A stretch of DNA of 42,761 nucleotides, from positions 1-42,761 of the forward strand of contig JAITNF010000012.1 in assembly GCA_031290615.1 (NCBI GenBank), written 5' to 3'. The DNA is from Desulfovibrio sp. (GTDB lineage: Bacteria; Desulfobacterota; Desulfovibrionia; Desulfovibrionales; Desulfovibrionaceae). A program made the translations under genes and the position numbers. This document shows positions 8,762-17,968 of this stretch, piece by piece (position 1 is the first letter of the stretch; every line of letters starts with the position of its first letter). The notes beneath the pieces were generated by a model, which saw only the letters and a program-made list of their open reading frames with translations, did no database searches and was not told the origin of the DNA.

Positions 8762-9790
8762 ATGGCAAACACAATCGATCCTCTGCTCCGGCGTTTCTCC
8801 GGCATTATCTTGAGAATCCTCAAAAAAACTTTCTGGATGTTTCTGGTGCTGATCGGAATTACGCTGATAAGTTTTTTTGTCATCCACCTTGCGCCGGGAT
8901 CTCCGTCGGATATGGAAACCACCCTGAATCCGTTTGCCGGAGAAACCGCGCGCCGGCAATTGGAAGCGCTGTACGGGCTAGACAGGCCGCTGTATGCGCA
9001 ATATCTTGATTGGGTCGTACGCCTGCTGTATTTTGATTTTGGCAATTCCATGTCAGCGGATGCAAGGCCCGTGCTGACAAAAATTGCCGAACGCCTGCCG
9101 CTGACCATAGGCATCAACGTCGCCTCCCTATTCCTCGTGCTGATCCTTGCGATTCCGCTGGGGATAATTACGGCCTGTAAACAGAATTCCCTGCTGGATC
9201 GCGTGGTGACCATACTTGTCTTTTTGGGCTTTGCCATGCCTTCATTCTGGTTTGCCTTGCTGCTTATGCTCTTTTTCGGTATTGAACACCAATGGTTCCC
9301 GGTTTCCGGACTGACTTCGCTGAACTTCCAGGAGCTTGGTTTTTGGGAGAAATGCGTCGATATCATCCGCCATTTGACCTTGCCGCTGATTGTCTACACT
9401 GTGGGCGGGCTTGCTGGCATGTCACGCTATATGCGGGCGTGCATGCTTGAAGTACTGCGGCAGGATTATATCCTAACAGCACGCTCCAAGGGGCTGTCAC
9501 AAATCACCGTCATCCTGCGCCACGCCTTACGCAACGCTCTTTTGCCGGTCATTACACTCCTTGGACTTTCCATTCCCGGACTTATCGGCGGCAGTGTGAT
9601 TATTGAATCGATTTTTGCACTGCCGGGTCTCGGACAACTTTTTTACACCGCGGTTATGGCCCGTGACTACACCACGATCATGGGCAATTTGGTTCTTGGG
9701 GCCGTGCTAACCCTTGTGGGCAATTTGCTGGCAGACATTTGTTACGGATTTGCCGACCCGCGTATACGTTCAACGAGAGGTTGCGACTGA
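8762..9790 (+). CDS. Oligopeptide/dipeptide-type ABC transporter permease (DppB/OppB-like)
   Basis: Inner-membrane permease of a peptide/nickel-type ABC importer, 342 residues. The N-terminal helix is followed by the [11 protein letters not shown] block typical of DppB/OppB. Five further helices follow, and the EAA loop with its [21 protein letters not shown] segment contacts the ATPase. The end ADPRIR is also typical. The start lies 3 bases after the previous stop, implying co-transcription. Substrate (peptides, nickel or microcin-like molecules) cannot be told. No ATPase or binding-protein gene is in the window. Confidence 0.85.
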   Translation: MANTIDPLLRRFSGIILRILKKTFWMFLVLIGITLISFFVIHLAPGSPSDMETTLNPFAGETARRQLEALYGLDRPLYAQYLDWVVRLLYFDFGNSMSADARPVLTKIAERLPLTIGINVASLFLVLILAIPLGIITACKQNSLLDRVVTILVFLGFAMPSFWFALLLMLFFGIEHQWFPVSGLTSLNFQELGFWEKCVDIIRHLTLPLIVYTVGGLAGMSRYMRACMLEVLRQDYILTARSKGLSQITVILRHALRNALLPVITLLGLSIPGLIGGSVIIESIFALPGLGQLFYTAVMARDYTTIMGNLVLGAVLTLVGNLLADICYGFADPRIRSTRGCD

Positions 9791-10626
9791 TGAATGCTAC
9801 GGCGCTCGGATGTTTCGCCAACCGTTATGTTATGCTGATGCTGGGACTTGCCATTGTGCTTTTCATGTCACTGGTAGCGTTGTGCGCGCCTCTACTGGCC
9901 CCTTATTCCCCTGCCACCCTGCACCTGGAACATATTCTGGAGCCGCCGTCTTCACAATTCTGGCTGGGGACAGATCGCCTTGGCCGTGACGTTTTTTCGC
10001 GCATGCTGTACGGCGGCCGGGTCTCGCTTTGGGTCGGCTTTGTCGCTGTGGGCATTTCCGTCAGCATCGGAACAGTGTTGGGGTTGATGAGTGGATACTT
10101 TCAACGATGGGTTGATGAAGTCATCATGCGCGCCGTTGACATCATGCTCTGTTTCCCGTCGTTTTTTTTGATTCTTGCAGTCATTGCCTTTTTGGAGCCG
10201 GATATGACAAATATCATGATTGTCATTGGCCTGACATCCTGGATGGGAGTGGCGCGCCTCGTTCGCGCGGACACCCTGACCCTGCGCGAGCGAGAATTCG
10301 TGGCCGCCGCTAGGCTGGTCGGTGTCAGGTCGGGGCATATTCTTTTTCGGCATATTTTACCGAACGCCCTCGCCCCGGTGTTGATTACCGCGACGTTGGG
10401 CGTGGCTGGGGCCATTTTGGTGGAATCGAGCCTGAGTTTTCTGGGCCTTGGCGTTCAGCCGCCCACAGCCAGTTGGGGCAACATGCTTATGGAAGGCAAG
10501 GCGGTTATTGAGATAGCCCCTTGGCTTTCCGTATACCCAGGACTCGCAATTCTGTTCACCGTGCTCGGTTACAATTTGCTGGGTGAAAGCTTGCGTGACA
10601 TACTGGACCCGCGACTGAAACAATAA
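9790..10626 (+). CDS. Oligopeptide/dipeptide-type ABC transporter permease (DppC/OppC-like)
   Basis: Partner of the preceding permease, 278 residues. The ATG at 9790 overlaps the previous stop by one base (TGATG), and GAGAGG precedes it, so the pair is translationally coupled. Family signs are the LAPYSP block, the WLGTDRLGRDVFSRMLYGGR motif that marks DppC/OppC proteins, the EAA loop (EFVAAARLVG…HILPN), and the end DILDPRLKQ. Five to six membrane helices are apparent. An importer would also need two ATPases and a periplasmic binding protein, which must be elsewhere if the system works. Confidence 0.87.
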   Translation: MNATALGCFANRYVMLMLGLAIVLFMSLVALCAPLLAPYSPATLHLEHILEPPSSQFWLGTDRLGRDVFSRMLYGGRVSLWVGFVAVGISVSIGTVLGLMSGYFQRWVDEVIMRAVDIMLCFPSFFLILAVIAFLEPDMTNIMIVIGLTSWMGVARLVRADTLTLREREFVAAARLVGVRSGHILFRHILPNALAPVLITATLGVAGAILVESSLSFLGLGVQPPTASWGNMLMEGKAVIEIAPWLSVYPGLAILFTVLGYNLLGESLRDILDPRLKQ

Positions 10627-10662
10627 TTGATATACCACTTTTACAAATCCGTTGTAAAACTT

Positions 10663-12258
10663 ATGCTTGAATACCTGCGCATACGCAACCTGGCCCTTAT
10701 AGAAGACATGGAACTGGAGTTTTCTCAGGGCATGAACGTGCTTACTGGGGAAACAGGAGCGGGCAAAAGTTTTATCCTCAAGGCCTTGGGATTTCTTCTC
10801 GGCGACAAGCTCTCGCACGAAATAGTTCGACCAGGAGCGGACCGCGCTCAAGTGGAGGCACTGTTTTTCCTGAATGAAGACGAGCTTGTGGTCAGACGTG
10901 AAATATCCGCCCGGACAGGCCGTAGCCGGCTTTATGTGAATGAGGATTTGAAATCACAGGAATCCCTTCGGGAGATGCGTGAGCGTCTTGTAACACACAC
11001 CAGTCAGCATGCGCAGCAACTGCTCCTCCGTCCCGCTTTTCAGGCAAAACTAATAGAGGCCGCCATCGCGCAATCTCCCATCTTGCACGAACGCGATATT
11101 TTGTGTCGCGCGTTGGCGGAGAACGTGGCAAAACGTGAGGCCTTGCAAAAAAAATATACGGAACTGACGGCCAATCGTGATTTGCTGAAAATGCAGCAAG
11201 TAGAAATAGATAAAGTATCACCTGAAGATGGGGAAGAGGAACGTCTGGATGAATTGCGCACAAAAATTCGCAACTCAGCACAATTATTCAAAAATTATGA
11301 AGAAGCTCTGTCGCTACTTCACGGAGAAAGTGGCGTCGGTCTGTTGGATTTGCTCGGAAAGCTTGAAAGACTTCTCAATAAAATGTGTACCCATGGCTCT
11401 GATCTTGAAAAGTCAGCCTGTGCTGTTGCGGCATTGCGCGAGCAGCTTGCGCATTTTTCAGGTCGATTGCGTCGCCAATCAACAGACATGGAAGAAACGG
11501 ACGTAAACAAGGTTGAAGAACGGCTTTTCGTTCTGGCCCAACTCAAGCGCAAGTTACACAAAACTTTTCCGGAAATTCTTGCCCTGCGAAAAGAAATTGA
11601 CGCAAATCTTTCCTTTCTTGACGCCTGCTCCCTTGATCTCGCTCGGTTTTCCAAAGAAGAAAAAACGCTTGGCGCAAAACTCAAAAATGTTGTGGATGCC
11701 GTTATCCCTTTACGCCGCGACGCCGCGCGGAAATTCAGCGAACGCCTCAAGGACGAATTGAGGGGGCTTGGTTTTTCCCGCGATGTTGCTGTCATTCCAG
11801 ATTTCATTCCACAAGAAATCCGGCCGGGCATCCATGATGAGACGGTCCGTTTTCTGTGGGCTCCCAATCCAGGACACCCCCCACAACCCTTGGATCGCAT
11901 TGCCTCCGGCGGCGAACTTTCACGGTTTTTGCTGGCCATCATGAGTATGCGTTCCGGTTTGGACGACACTACCTATATTTTTGATGAAGTCGACGCGGGC
12001 GTCGGCGGGCTTGTGCTGAACAACCTTGCGGAAAAACTCAAATCACTGGCTGAAAAGCACCAAATGCTGCTCATAACGCATTGGCCGCAACTGGCCGCGC
12101 AAGCCAAAAAACATTTCCAGATCAACAAAGAAGTGCGTGACCGTGTGACATTTACCGTCTGTGCGCAACTCGATGGAAAGGAGCGACTAGCTGAATTGGC
12201 TCGAATGGCGGGAGGAGGAGCGCACGGTGAGGCTCTTGCCAGAAATTTGCAGGACTGA
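10663..12258 (+). CDS. recN: DNA repair protein RecN
   Basis: SMC-like ATPase acting in double-strand-break repair. Counted from the ATG at 10663 the protein has 531 residues (family usually about 550). The N-terminal ATPase half contains the RecN start LEYLRIRNLALIEDMELEF and Walker A GETGAGKS at about residues 29–36. A long Glu/Lys/Leu-rich coiled-coil centre follows. The C-terminal half has the ABC-type signature ASGGELSRFLLAI and Walker B TYIFDEVDAGVGG, then a LITHWPQLAAQA switch region. All ATPase motifs are present. A TTG at 10627 is an unlikely alternative start. It follows the permease pair by 36 bases, an unrelated neighbour. Confidence 0.93.
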   Translation: MLEYLRIRNLALIEDMELEFSQGMNVLTGETGAGKSFILKALGFLLGDKLSHEIVRPGADRAQVEALFFLNEDELVVRREISARTGRSRLYVNEDLKSQESLREMRERLVTHTSQHAQQLLLRPAFQAKLIEAAIAQSPILHERDILCRALAENVAKREALQKKYTELTANRDLLKMQQVEIDKVSPEDGEEERLDELRTKIRNSAQLFKNYEEALSLLHGESGVGLLDLLGKLERLLNKMCTHGSDLEKSACAVAALREQLAHFSGRLRRQSTDMEETDVNKVEERLFVLAQLKRKLHKTFPEILALRKEIDANLSFLDACSLDLARFSKEEKTLGAKLKNVVDAVIPLRRDAARKFSERLKDELRGLGFSRDVAVIPDFIPQEIRPGIHDETVRFLWAPNPGHPPQPLDRIASGGELSRFLLAIMSMRSGLDDTTYIFDEVDAGVGGLVLNNLAEKLKSLAEKHQMLLITHWPQLAAQAKKHFQINKEVRDRVTFTVCAQLDGKERLAELARMAGGGAHGEALARNLQD

Positions 12259-12443
12259 CGACATACATGGCTTTGTTGTCTTTTCTTGCTATTTTCTCCG
12301 GCAATAGAAACATCAGGAAAAAATCCATTCCGGCCTCTACCCTTCTCCGGAAGGACAGACAGTAGTTTAAGATGAAGAGATGGAATCTAAAATCCTTTAC
12401 GAAGTCAAATACACCCTGCAAATCCTGATGCCTGAAAACACTG

Positions 12444-12644
12444 AACCGCTCAAAGCGGTTTGAATTGGTCTTCTTTCTCCTGATGCCTGATGTAGTCCCT
12501 TGTCACATCTTAATCACGGCCAACGGTTGACACATGGGAATACAACGAGCCCAAAAACTTTCGCCAGCAAAATTCCGGGCGATAAAAATGACACTCTTCC
12601 CTTTGACAAAACCAGCCACGGACAAAACTGGCAGTTTCGGTGAT
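12444..12644 (-). mobile_element. IS200/IS605-family TnpA remnant with end hairpin
   Basis: On the - strand, SPKLPVLSVAGFVKGKSVI… then SFWARC, and after a frameshift VSTVGRD-stop-DVTRDYIRHQEKEDQF. These match the C-terminal half of Y1 (HUH) transposases: the KGKS block, the FWARGYxVSTVG block, then the YI-RHQEKEDQ helix that carries the catalytic Tyr. The N-terminal HUH half is missing. Immediately downstream, AACCGCT–TTG–AGCGGTT (12444–12460) is a perfect 7-bp hairpin, the kind of subterminal structure that such elements use for end recognition. The element is dead: truncated, one stop and one frameshift. Confidence 0.7.
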
Positions 12645-12693
12645 TACTTGTCAAGATATGCACATGATAAACTTAAATTAAAGAGGTGGTGAA

Positions 12694-12765
12694 ATGAAAA
12701 CGACGAAAGTTGATGGTGGCATTCTATATAGATTAGAATTGCAAACATTTTGTGCAGGTGTATGA
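12694..12765 (+). CDS. Possible 23-residue small protein with strong SD
   Basis: MKTTKVDGGILYRLELQTFC plus AGV. AAAGAGGTGG precedes the ATG at good spacing, one of the better ribosome sites in the window, yet the frame is only 23 codons. It sits in an AT-rich gap among IS remnants. It may be the surviving start of a truncated gene or a true small ORF; I recognise no family. Confidence 0.25.
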   Translation: MKTTKVDGGILYRLELQTFCAGV

Positions 12766-12861
12766 AGGTATTTTTATATATCTTATTAAGAACTTGTCAG
12801 TAAATAACTAGACATTTTCTAGAGTGTTATCTATGCTTTCTACAACCAAGAAAGGTGGCAT

Positions 12862-13041
12862 ATGAAAATACAATCATGGGAAGTGTCTAATGCCTTTTGG
12901 GAGATCGTTGAGCCATTGATACCCCGACTCAGATGTAATCCAGCCCAAAAATATAAACGCAAAACCGGAGGAGGAAGAAAGCCGCTGGAACTGCGCAAGG
13001 TATTTTTGGCATAGTGTATGTCCCGATACCTCCCACCGCGT
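12862..13041 (+). mobile_element. IS5-type transposase N-terminal remnant
   Basis: An ATG with SD (AAAGGTGG) opens MKIQSWEVSNAFWEIVEPLI, then RKTGGGRKPLELRKVF, the usual N-terminus of an IS5-group transposase, and ends at a TAG. In the next frame GIFGIVYV continues the expected 'FxGIVYVLRTG' block before another stop. The DDE catalytic part is missing. Bases 13042–13235 beyond it show no gene. Confidence 0.75.
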
Positions 13042-13235
13042 AACAATACATCAATTCAAATTTAATGTCGACAGAACTTAGTAATGCCAAGTCTGGAGGC
13101 CAGCAGGTCTTGTGTTTGATTGATATTTTCTGTCAGCAAATGGGATATCTCTGTTTTAAATGGCAAATTTTGGGAATTTTTCAAGCTCTATTTCGACTTG
13201 TGAAGCGGGAGTAATTCCCGAAATCACCATCATGC

Positions 13236-13580
13236 TTTCAGTTGAATTTTTCCGCGCCTTCCAGATTTTTTTCTTGTTCATCAGATATTTTTAAAACCGC
13301 TGTGATGCCAGAATCTATGGATGTCTTGGATTCCTCCATATTCGCCGAAAAACTTATGCCGCGCTTGATGAAGCCATTGCCCAATCCAGAGCTTTATCCG
13401 CGCCGACAAAGCCAAAAATCTGCGCCGTAAGCGCTTGACATTGCCAGTTGCTTCGCTCATTGCGCCGCTTATCTGCTTGGGCCGGACTTGCTGATGGCCG
13501 CGCCGATTTGCTTCAATGATTCCCGCGCTCCGTCAGCCTCTTTAGCGGCGTCACCGCCCTTATTGTCGTACTGGATTTAA
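13236..13580 (-). pseudogene. Phage tail tape-measure protein fragment
   Basis: Read on the - strand in three frames: AAKEADGARESLKQIGAAIS, then AQIFGFVGADKALDWAMASS, then GISFSANMEESKTSIDSGIT followed by DEQEKNLEGAEKFN. This resembles the N-terminal region of tail tape-measure proteins, with the characteristic 'F-NxxMExxxxxI-S…LEGAEKF' stretch. Frameshifts and stops break it, and no other recognisable phage gene lies nearby. It is the last trace of a prophage or of a phage-derived island. Confidence 0.6.
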
Positions 13581-13956
13581 GTTAGAAAACCGACATTATT
13601 GCCTCGCCTTCGCTGGACGTTAATTAAGGATTAATACGTAATATAAACATGCGGTGCCGCCCCAAACAAGGGATTGTTGGTAATTTTCTTTCAGCTGGAC
13701 AGAAAATGTTCGGACTTGATATTGATTTCCGCCAGGATAGCACCGGAGCATAGAGGAGTTCCGCGCTGTCCATACGGTGCTGGATATAGACGTGTCAGAT
13801 GGCTGGTTACGGTTTGGTGAGCCGCCGGACTGGTGGACTGGTGTCCGCTGGATGAAATGAAGGCTGGAAACTAGCTACCATTGCGTCCCCTGCCGACCTG
13901 TGGCAAACTGGCCTTGCGGAGCGCGGCGACTTTTTTGTATTTATGGCGATTTAGCG
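13581..13956. other. Unassigned degraded DNA between phage and IS1 remnants
   Basis: No intact gene. A + strand stretch near 13760–13860 reads EEFRAVHTVLDIDVSDGWLR and then FGEPPDWWTG before a stop. Near 13890–13920 another frame gives SPADLWQTGLAERGD. They look like fragments of once-coding sequence, but I cannot name them. The position next to the tape-measure fragment makes a phage origin possible. Confidence 0.4.
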
Positions 13957-14313
13957 ATGCGCAAAAAACAACGCATTAAAATTTTAAAGCCTATTGAGGA
14001 GCAGAAACTAACGTGCGTACGCATGCGTGGCATATTTGTTATTTTTTCAAACCAGAGCTTGTATCAGAAAGTGAAACACCTGGAGAAATGCATATTTTAT
14101 ACCGGTCAATGGGAAAAATTCAAGAATGTGCTGTCGTCTGAACGTCATGTTGTCGACAAAGCATCGCATTGCATTGAAAGAGATCACAGCGATACCAGGC
14201 ATCAGTCATCATTGGCCGGATTTAAGCGCCGGATAAAGGTTGTCTCCAAATCATGCAAGGCTGTTGAATTTACGTTGCGTCTTTGGCAGGTTTTAACCGC
14301 GCCACATTTTTAA
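13957..14313 (+). mobile_element. IS1-family transposase C-terminal remnant
   Basis: The frame ends FYTGQWEKFKNVLSSERHVV, HCIERDHSDTRHQSS and RRIKVVSKS…LRLWQVLT. IS1-type DDE transposases end with an 'IERxNSxxRHxLxRFxRRTKVVSKS' block, which this clearly echoes. The first ~40 residues (MRKKQRIKILKPIEEQKL…) fit less well. The N-terminal zinc-finger/HTH part and most of the catalytic core are gone. It ends 67 bases before the glycoconjugate-type cluster. Confidence 0.65.
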
Positions 14314-14380
14314 AAACATGCGGATCGTAGCATTATATGTCTATAAATGAACACTCTAACAACTTTATTAAGGGCAAGGC

Positions 14381-15673
14381 ATGATGAAAAAACATTCTTC
14401 CTTACCGGTTGAGTCGGGACACGGCGGTACGACAGGTTTTATCCGGGCGCAGTCCAAAACCTCTCTTGAGCGTCTGGTGGAAACATCCAAAAAAATGGGC
14501 ATGGAAAATCAGCTCTTTATCTGTCAGGATCGGGCCGCCAAGGCTACAGCTCTCATAAACGGCAAAGAATATCTCAATTTTTCCACCTATGACTATCTCG
14601 GCATCAACGTCCACCCCGAAATTACCGAAGTTGTCACGCAAGTTGCAAGTGAATTCGGCACTTCCTCCGGGGCAAGCCGCCTTGTGGGGGGTGAACGTCC
14701 GCAGCACAGGGAACTGGAAAAAGGCTTCGCGGACCTTTACGGCGTGGAAGATTGCATCACGTACGTCAGCGGCCATGCGGCCAATGTTTCCACCTTGGGT
14801 TTTCTCCTCAGTTCGCGCGACGTCATTTTTCACGACGGTCTCGCCCACAATTCCCTTGTGCAGGGGGCGCGGCTTTCCGGCGCGTCACGCTATTCGTACA
14901 CGCACAACAATTGTGACGATCTGGAGAAAAAACTCAAGGCCCACAGAAAAACCCACAAGCGCGCGGTGATCGTCACCGAGGGCCTTTTCAGCATGGATGG
15001 CAATATCCCCGATTTGCCCAGAATTATTAAGCTCAAGAAAAAATACAACTGCATGCTCATGGTGGACGAAGCCCACTCGCTGGGTGTACTTGGCAAAACA
15101 GGCCGCGGCGTACGCGAGTATTACGGCATTGCCCCCATTGAGGTGGACATTTGGATGAGTACCCTTTCCAAGACCATGTGCGGCTGCGGGGGATTTATCG
15201 CCGGCAGCCGCGAACTGGTGGAATCTCTCAAGTACGGTTCGCCAGGTTTTGTCTTCAGCGTCGGCATGCCGCCGGTTATTGCGGCCGCCTGCCGCAAGGC
15301 CCTCGAAATCATGTTGCGTGAGCCGGAGCGTGTACACCGGCTTCAGCACATTTCACAATACTTTCTGGAATACGCCAGGAGTAAGGGACTGGACACGGGC
15401 GCGGCTCAGGGCTACGCTATTTTACCCGTGATTGTGGGAGACTCCATGGTGAGCGGCTTTTTGTCCTCCGCCCTCTTCAAAAGAGGCATTTATGTCATGC
15501 CCGTCTCCTTTCCTGCCGTACAGGAAGGCTCGGCACGCTTGCGCTTCTTCCTCTCGGCCGTGCATGAGGAGGAGCATGTCCGCAAGACCCTGGACGCTGT
15601 GGTCGAGGAGTTGCCCAAGGCTCACGCAGTTGTGGAGCAGTACCGTCAGGGACACGGGCATGAATCACAGTAG
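14381..15673 (+). CDS. PLP-dependent alpha-oxoamine synthase (serine palmitoyltransferase/AONS-like)
   Basis: Members condense an amino acid with an acyl thioester, releasing CO2 (for example serine + palmitoyl-CoA to 3-ketosphinganine, or alanine + pimeloyl-CoA in biotin synthesis). The product has 430 residues. Seen: the GTSSGASRLVGGERPQHRELE block; the PLP-stacking His156 (LAHNSLV); VDEAHSLGVLG with PLP-binding Asp229 and His232; and Schiff-base Lys264 in STLSKTMCGCGGFIAG. The 'GCGGFIAGS' after the lysine and the ~30-residue N-terminal extension look nearer to SPT/CqsA-type enzymes than to BioF (impression only). SD AAGGGCAAGG precedes ATG 14381. First gene of a five-gene overlapping cluster with glycosyltransferases, which argues against biotin synthesis. 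No acyl-carrier protein or ketoreductase is adjacent. Confidence 0.8.
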   Translation: MMKKHSSLPVESGHGGTTGFIRAQSKTSLERLVETSKKMGMENQLFICQDRAAKATALINGKEYLNFSTYDYLGINVHPEITEVVTQVASEFGTSSGASRLVGGERPQHRELEKGFADLYGVEDCITYVSGHAANVSTLGFLLSSRDVIFHDGLAHNSLVQGARLSGASRYSYTHNNCDDLEKKLKAHRKTHKRAVIVTEGLFSMDGNIPDLPRIIKLKKKYNCMLMVDEAHSLGVLGKTGRGVREYYGIAPIEVDIWMSTLSKTMCGCGGFIAGSRELVESLKYGSPGFVFSVGMPPVIAAACRKALEIMLREPERVHRLQHISQYFLEYARSKGLDTGAAQGYAILPVIVGDSMVSGFLSSALFKRGIYVMPVSFPAVQEGSARLRFFLSAVHEEEHVRKTLDAVVEELPKAHAVVEQYRQGHGHESQ

Positions 15674-16964
15674 GGCCGACAGCGCGTTAGCTCCGAAAAC
15701 CGTTTCTGAAATTGCCGATCTCCCCGAGATTGCTATAGCGTATGTGCTGCTCTGGTTTCCCCTTTCCTCGGAAACCTTCATATTTCGGGAAGTAAAAAGT
15801 CTTCTGGCCCTTGGGGTTCCCATCCGGGTGTATACCATGTACGGGAAATCTCTCAGGGGATGCAGCGACGAAATGTTGGCCTTTAAGGGGCCGGTGCAAC
15901 ACTATGGCATGTCCGCCACCGTCAGCATACTGGCAGCTTTTATCCGCGCCGCGCGCCGCGCGCCACTCAAGGTGGCAAAGCTTTTGCGGGAAGGCTTTTT
16001 CAGCAGGATGCGCGATCTGGAATCCCTGTGTGAAAATATCTGGTGCTTTATGTCCGGCTTCCTGCTGGCCGAACAATGCCGCGACGGGGGCATCACCCTC
16101 ATCCATTCCGCCTGGGCCAATGGGTCGGCGACGGCCGCCTGGGTGGCATCGCGCCTGACGGAGATTCCCTTTGCCTTCACGGGCCGTGCGGGAGACATCT
16201 ACCCCGAGGACGGCCTCATGCGGACAAAATCGCGCGACGCCCTTTTTCTGCGCACTAACAATCTGGCCAATGTGCGCTGGTTGCAAAGTTTCTGCCCGTC
16301 CGCGCAGAAAGACAAGGTACATCTGATTTACAACAGTCTGACCTTCCCGAAGACGGCGCGCGAATGCCGGACGCAAAGCCGTCCAGCGCGCCGCGCTGTT
16401 TTCAATATTCTGGCCATAGGACGCTTTGCCCGCACCAAGGGTTTTCCCGAGCTCTTCACGGCTCTGGCGCGCCTGAGGCGCGAACATGTGCCCGTGCGAT
16501 TGACCCTGGTGGGCGACGGGCGTTGGCGCGGCAAGCTTCTGCGCCAACTGCGTCGCATGCGCCTGACGGATATAGTGGATTTACCGGGCTTCGTCCCCCA
16601 TGACCAAACGCGCGCCTTAATGTACAGTCATGACCTGCTGATGGTGCCGAGTGTGGTACACGACAACGGCGACAGGGACGGCCTGCCCAACGTGATCATG
16701 GAGGCCCTTTCCTGCGGCCTGCCGGTGGTGGCCACGGATGTGAACGGAATTTCCGAGGTCATCCGCAACGGCGAGACAGGCATCCTTGTGCCGCAACGCA
16801 ACGCGGCAGCACTGGCGGACGCCGCACGACAAATGCTTTCGGACAAAGAGCGCGCCCTTGCCACGGCACAGGCCGGAAAAACGCTTGTGGAGCACATGTT
16901 TGACAGAAAAGCCAATATTTCCGCCCTGCGCGACCTCTATATGCGCTACGCCGCCCCGTGCTGA
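15660..16964 (+). CDS. GT4-family glycosyltransferase, first paralogue
   Basis: Retaining glycosyltransferase of the GT-B fold, 434 residues, probably at the cytoplasmic membrane face. Its N-terminal half opens IAYVLLWFPLSSETFIFREV, as in WcaL-like exopolysaccharide glycosyltransferases. The C-terminal nucleotide-sugar domain has AIGRFARTKGFPEL, LVGDG and the E-x7-E-like block VIMEALSCGLPVVATDVNGI-SE. The ATG at 15660 overlaps the previous gene by 14 bases, with AGGGA upstream; the frame is open much further but that part shadows the synthase gene. It is clearly paralogous to the fourth gene of the cluster. The sugar donor cannot be told. Confidence 0.85.
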   Translation: MNHSRADSALAPKTVSEIADLPEIAIAYVLLWFPLSSETFIFREVKSLLALGVPIRVYTMYGKSLRGCSDEMLAFKGPVQHYGMSATVSILAAFIRAARRAPLKVAKLLREGFFSRMRDLESLCENIWCFMSGFLLAEQCRDGGITLIHSAWANGSATAAWVASRLTEIPFAFTGRAGDIYPEDGLMRTKSRDALFLRTNNLANVRWLQSFCPSAQKDKVHLIYNSLTFPKTARECRTQSRPARRAVFNILAIGRFARTKGFPELFTALARLRREHVPVRLTLVGDGRWRGKLLRQLRRMRLTDIVDLPGFVPHDQTRALMYSHDLLMVPSVVHDNGDRDGLPNVIMEALSCGLPVVATDVNGISEVIRNGETGILVPQRNAAALADAARQMLSDKERALATAQAGKTLVEHMFDRKANISALRDLYMRYAAPC

Positions 16965-16972
16965 GGGAAGCG

Positions 16973-17968
16973 GTGACTAGGTTGGCCGTTAGTCTTGTTG
17001 TCAGTCTGGATGTGGAGGAAGAGGGACTCTTCGGCGGTCGCTACGCCAGCTTTGCTCCGCCTGTGACCAATACCTCCTGTCTGGCGCGCCTTGTCCCTCT
17101 TCTGGACCTGGGAGTGCGGCCCACTTTTTTTTGCGCCCACAGCGTCCTTGCCGATCCAGCGGCGCGCGCTGACATCGGCGCATTCATGGACAAATTCGGA
17201 AACATGGTGGAGTTCGGCGCGCATCTGCACTACTGGAACACTCCGCCCGTTGCCGGCGACATGCCGAAATTCGTGACATCCGCCCCCACATCCGGCGTGC
17301 CGACGGATATTTTGGCGGCAAAACTGGAAACTCTGCTTGAGGAGGGCAGAAATTTTTACGGAGTTCGCCCAACGTCTTTCCGCATGGGCCGCTGGGACAT
17401 ACACAGGGAGCACTGGGCACTGCTGGCCTGCGCCGGCATCACCTGCGACGCTTCTGTCAGGCCGCTGCACAGTACCCTGTGGGGGCCGAACCATTTTTCC
17501 GCCCCCACCGCCCCTTATCGGGTGCCGGCGGGAGGCGACGGCATTTTTGAAGTTCCTCTGACTGTAACGCCGCTTGTACGCCTCCTGCCTCGTCTGCTTG
17601 AGCGGCTCCCGGAAAAGTCGGGCCTGGGTTCTCTCTCGCGCGCGGGACTGAAAAACTGGGGAGCGCTTGCCCTGCTGCCGGCCTGCCATCCACTCTGGTT
17701 GATGCGTCTTGTCACCCGCCTTTTTGTATCGCGCGGTGGAAGGGTTCTTTCCCTCACCTGGCATTCGTCGGAAATGATGCCCGGCGGCGCGCCCCATGTG
17801 CCTGATGCGACGGCGGTTGACGCTCTGCTAAATAAAATTTATCATTATGCGAAGTGGTTATATAGGAGTTTTGCCGTGCACTCGTGCACCATGCGTGAAC
17901 TCACGGATGACTTGGGGCGTCTGTCGCCAAAGTTGTCCGCGCCCACCGGAGACTGGACAAGTGAATGA
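16973..17968 (+). CDS. Polysaccharide-deacetylase-like protein (NodB-fold, WbmS-type)
   Basis: 331 residues. An early VVSLDVEEEGLFGG block supplies the acidic metal site expected in NodB-fold hydrolases, followed by PTFFCAHSVL and EFGAHLHYWNTPP with candidate metal-binding His residues; FRMGRWDIHREH and LTWHSSEMMPGG complete the usual motif order. GTG 16973 is chosen because GAGG lies 6 bases before it; GTG 16958 and TTG 16982 are alternatives. It begins 8 bases after the previous stop. It lies between two paralogous glycosyltransferases, so it probably N- or O-deacetylates a sugar that one of them adds. Activity is inferred from fold motifs only. Confidence 0.7.
   Translation: MTRLAVSLVVSLDVEEEGLFGGRYASFAPPVTNTSCLARLVPLLDLGVRPTFFCAHSVLADPAARADIGAFMDKFGNMVEFGAHLHYWNTPPVAGDMPKFVTSAPTSGVPTDILAAKLETLLEEGRNFYGVRPTSFRMGRWDIHREHWALLACAGITCDASVRPLHSTLWGPNHFSAPTAPYRVPAGGDGIFEVPLTVTPLVRLLPRLLERLPEKSGLGSLSRAGLKNWGALALLPACHPLWLMRLVTRLFVSRGGRVLSLTWHSSEMMPGGAPHVPDATAVDALLNKIYHYAKWLYRSFAVHSCTMRELTDDLGRLSPKLSAPTGDWTSE

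Noticed and set aside
15492..15659. Upstream extension of the first glycosyltransferase
   Set aside because: Cys/Arg/Ser-rich shadow of the synthase gene; the ATG at 15660 has an SD.
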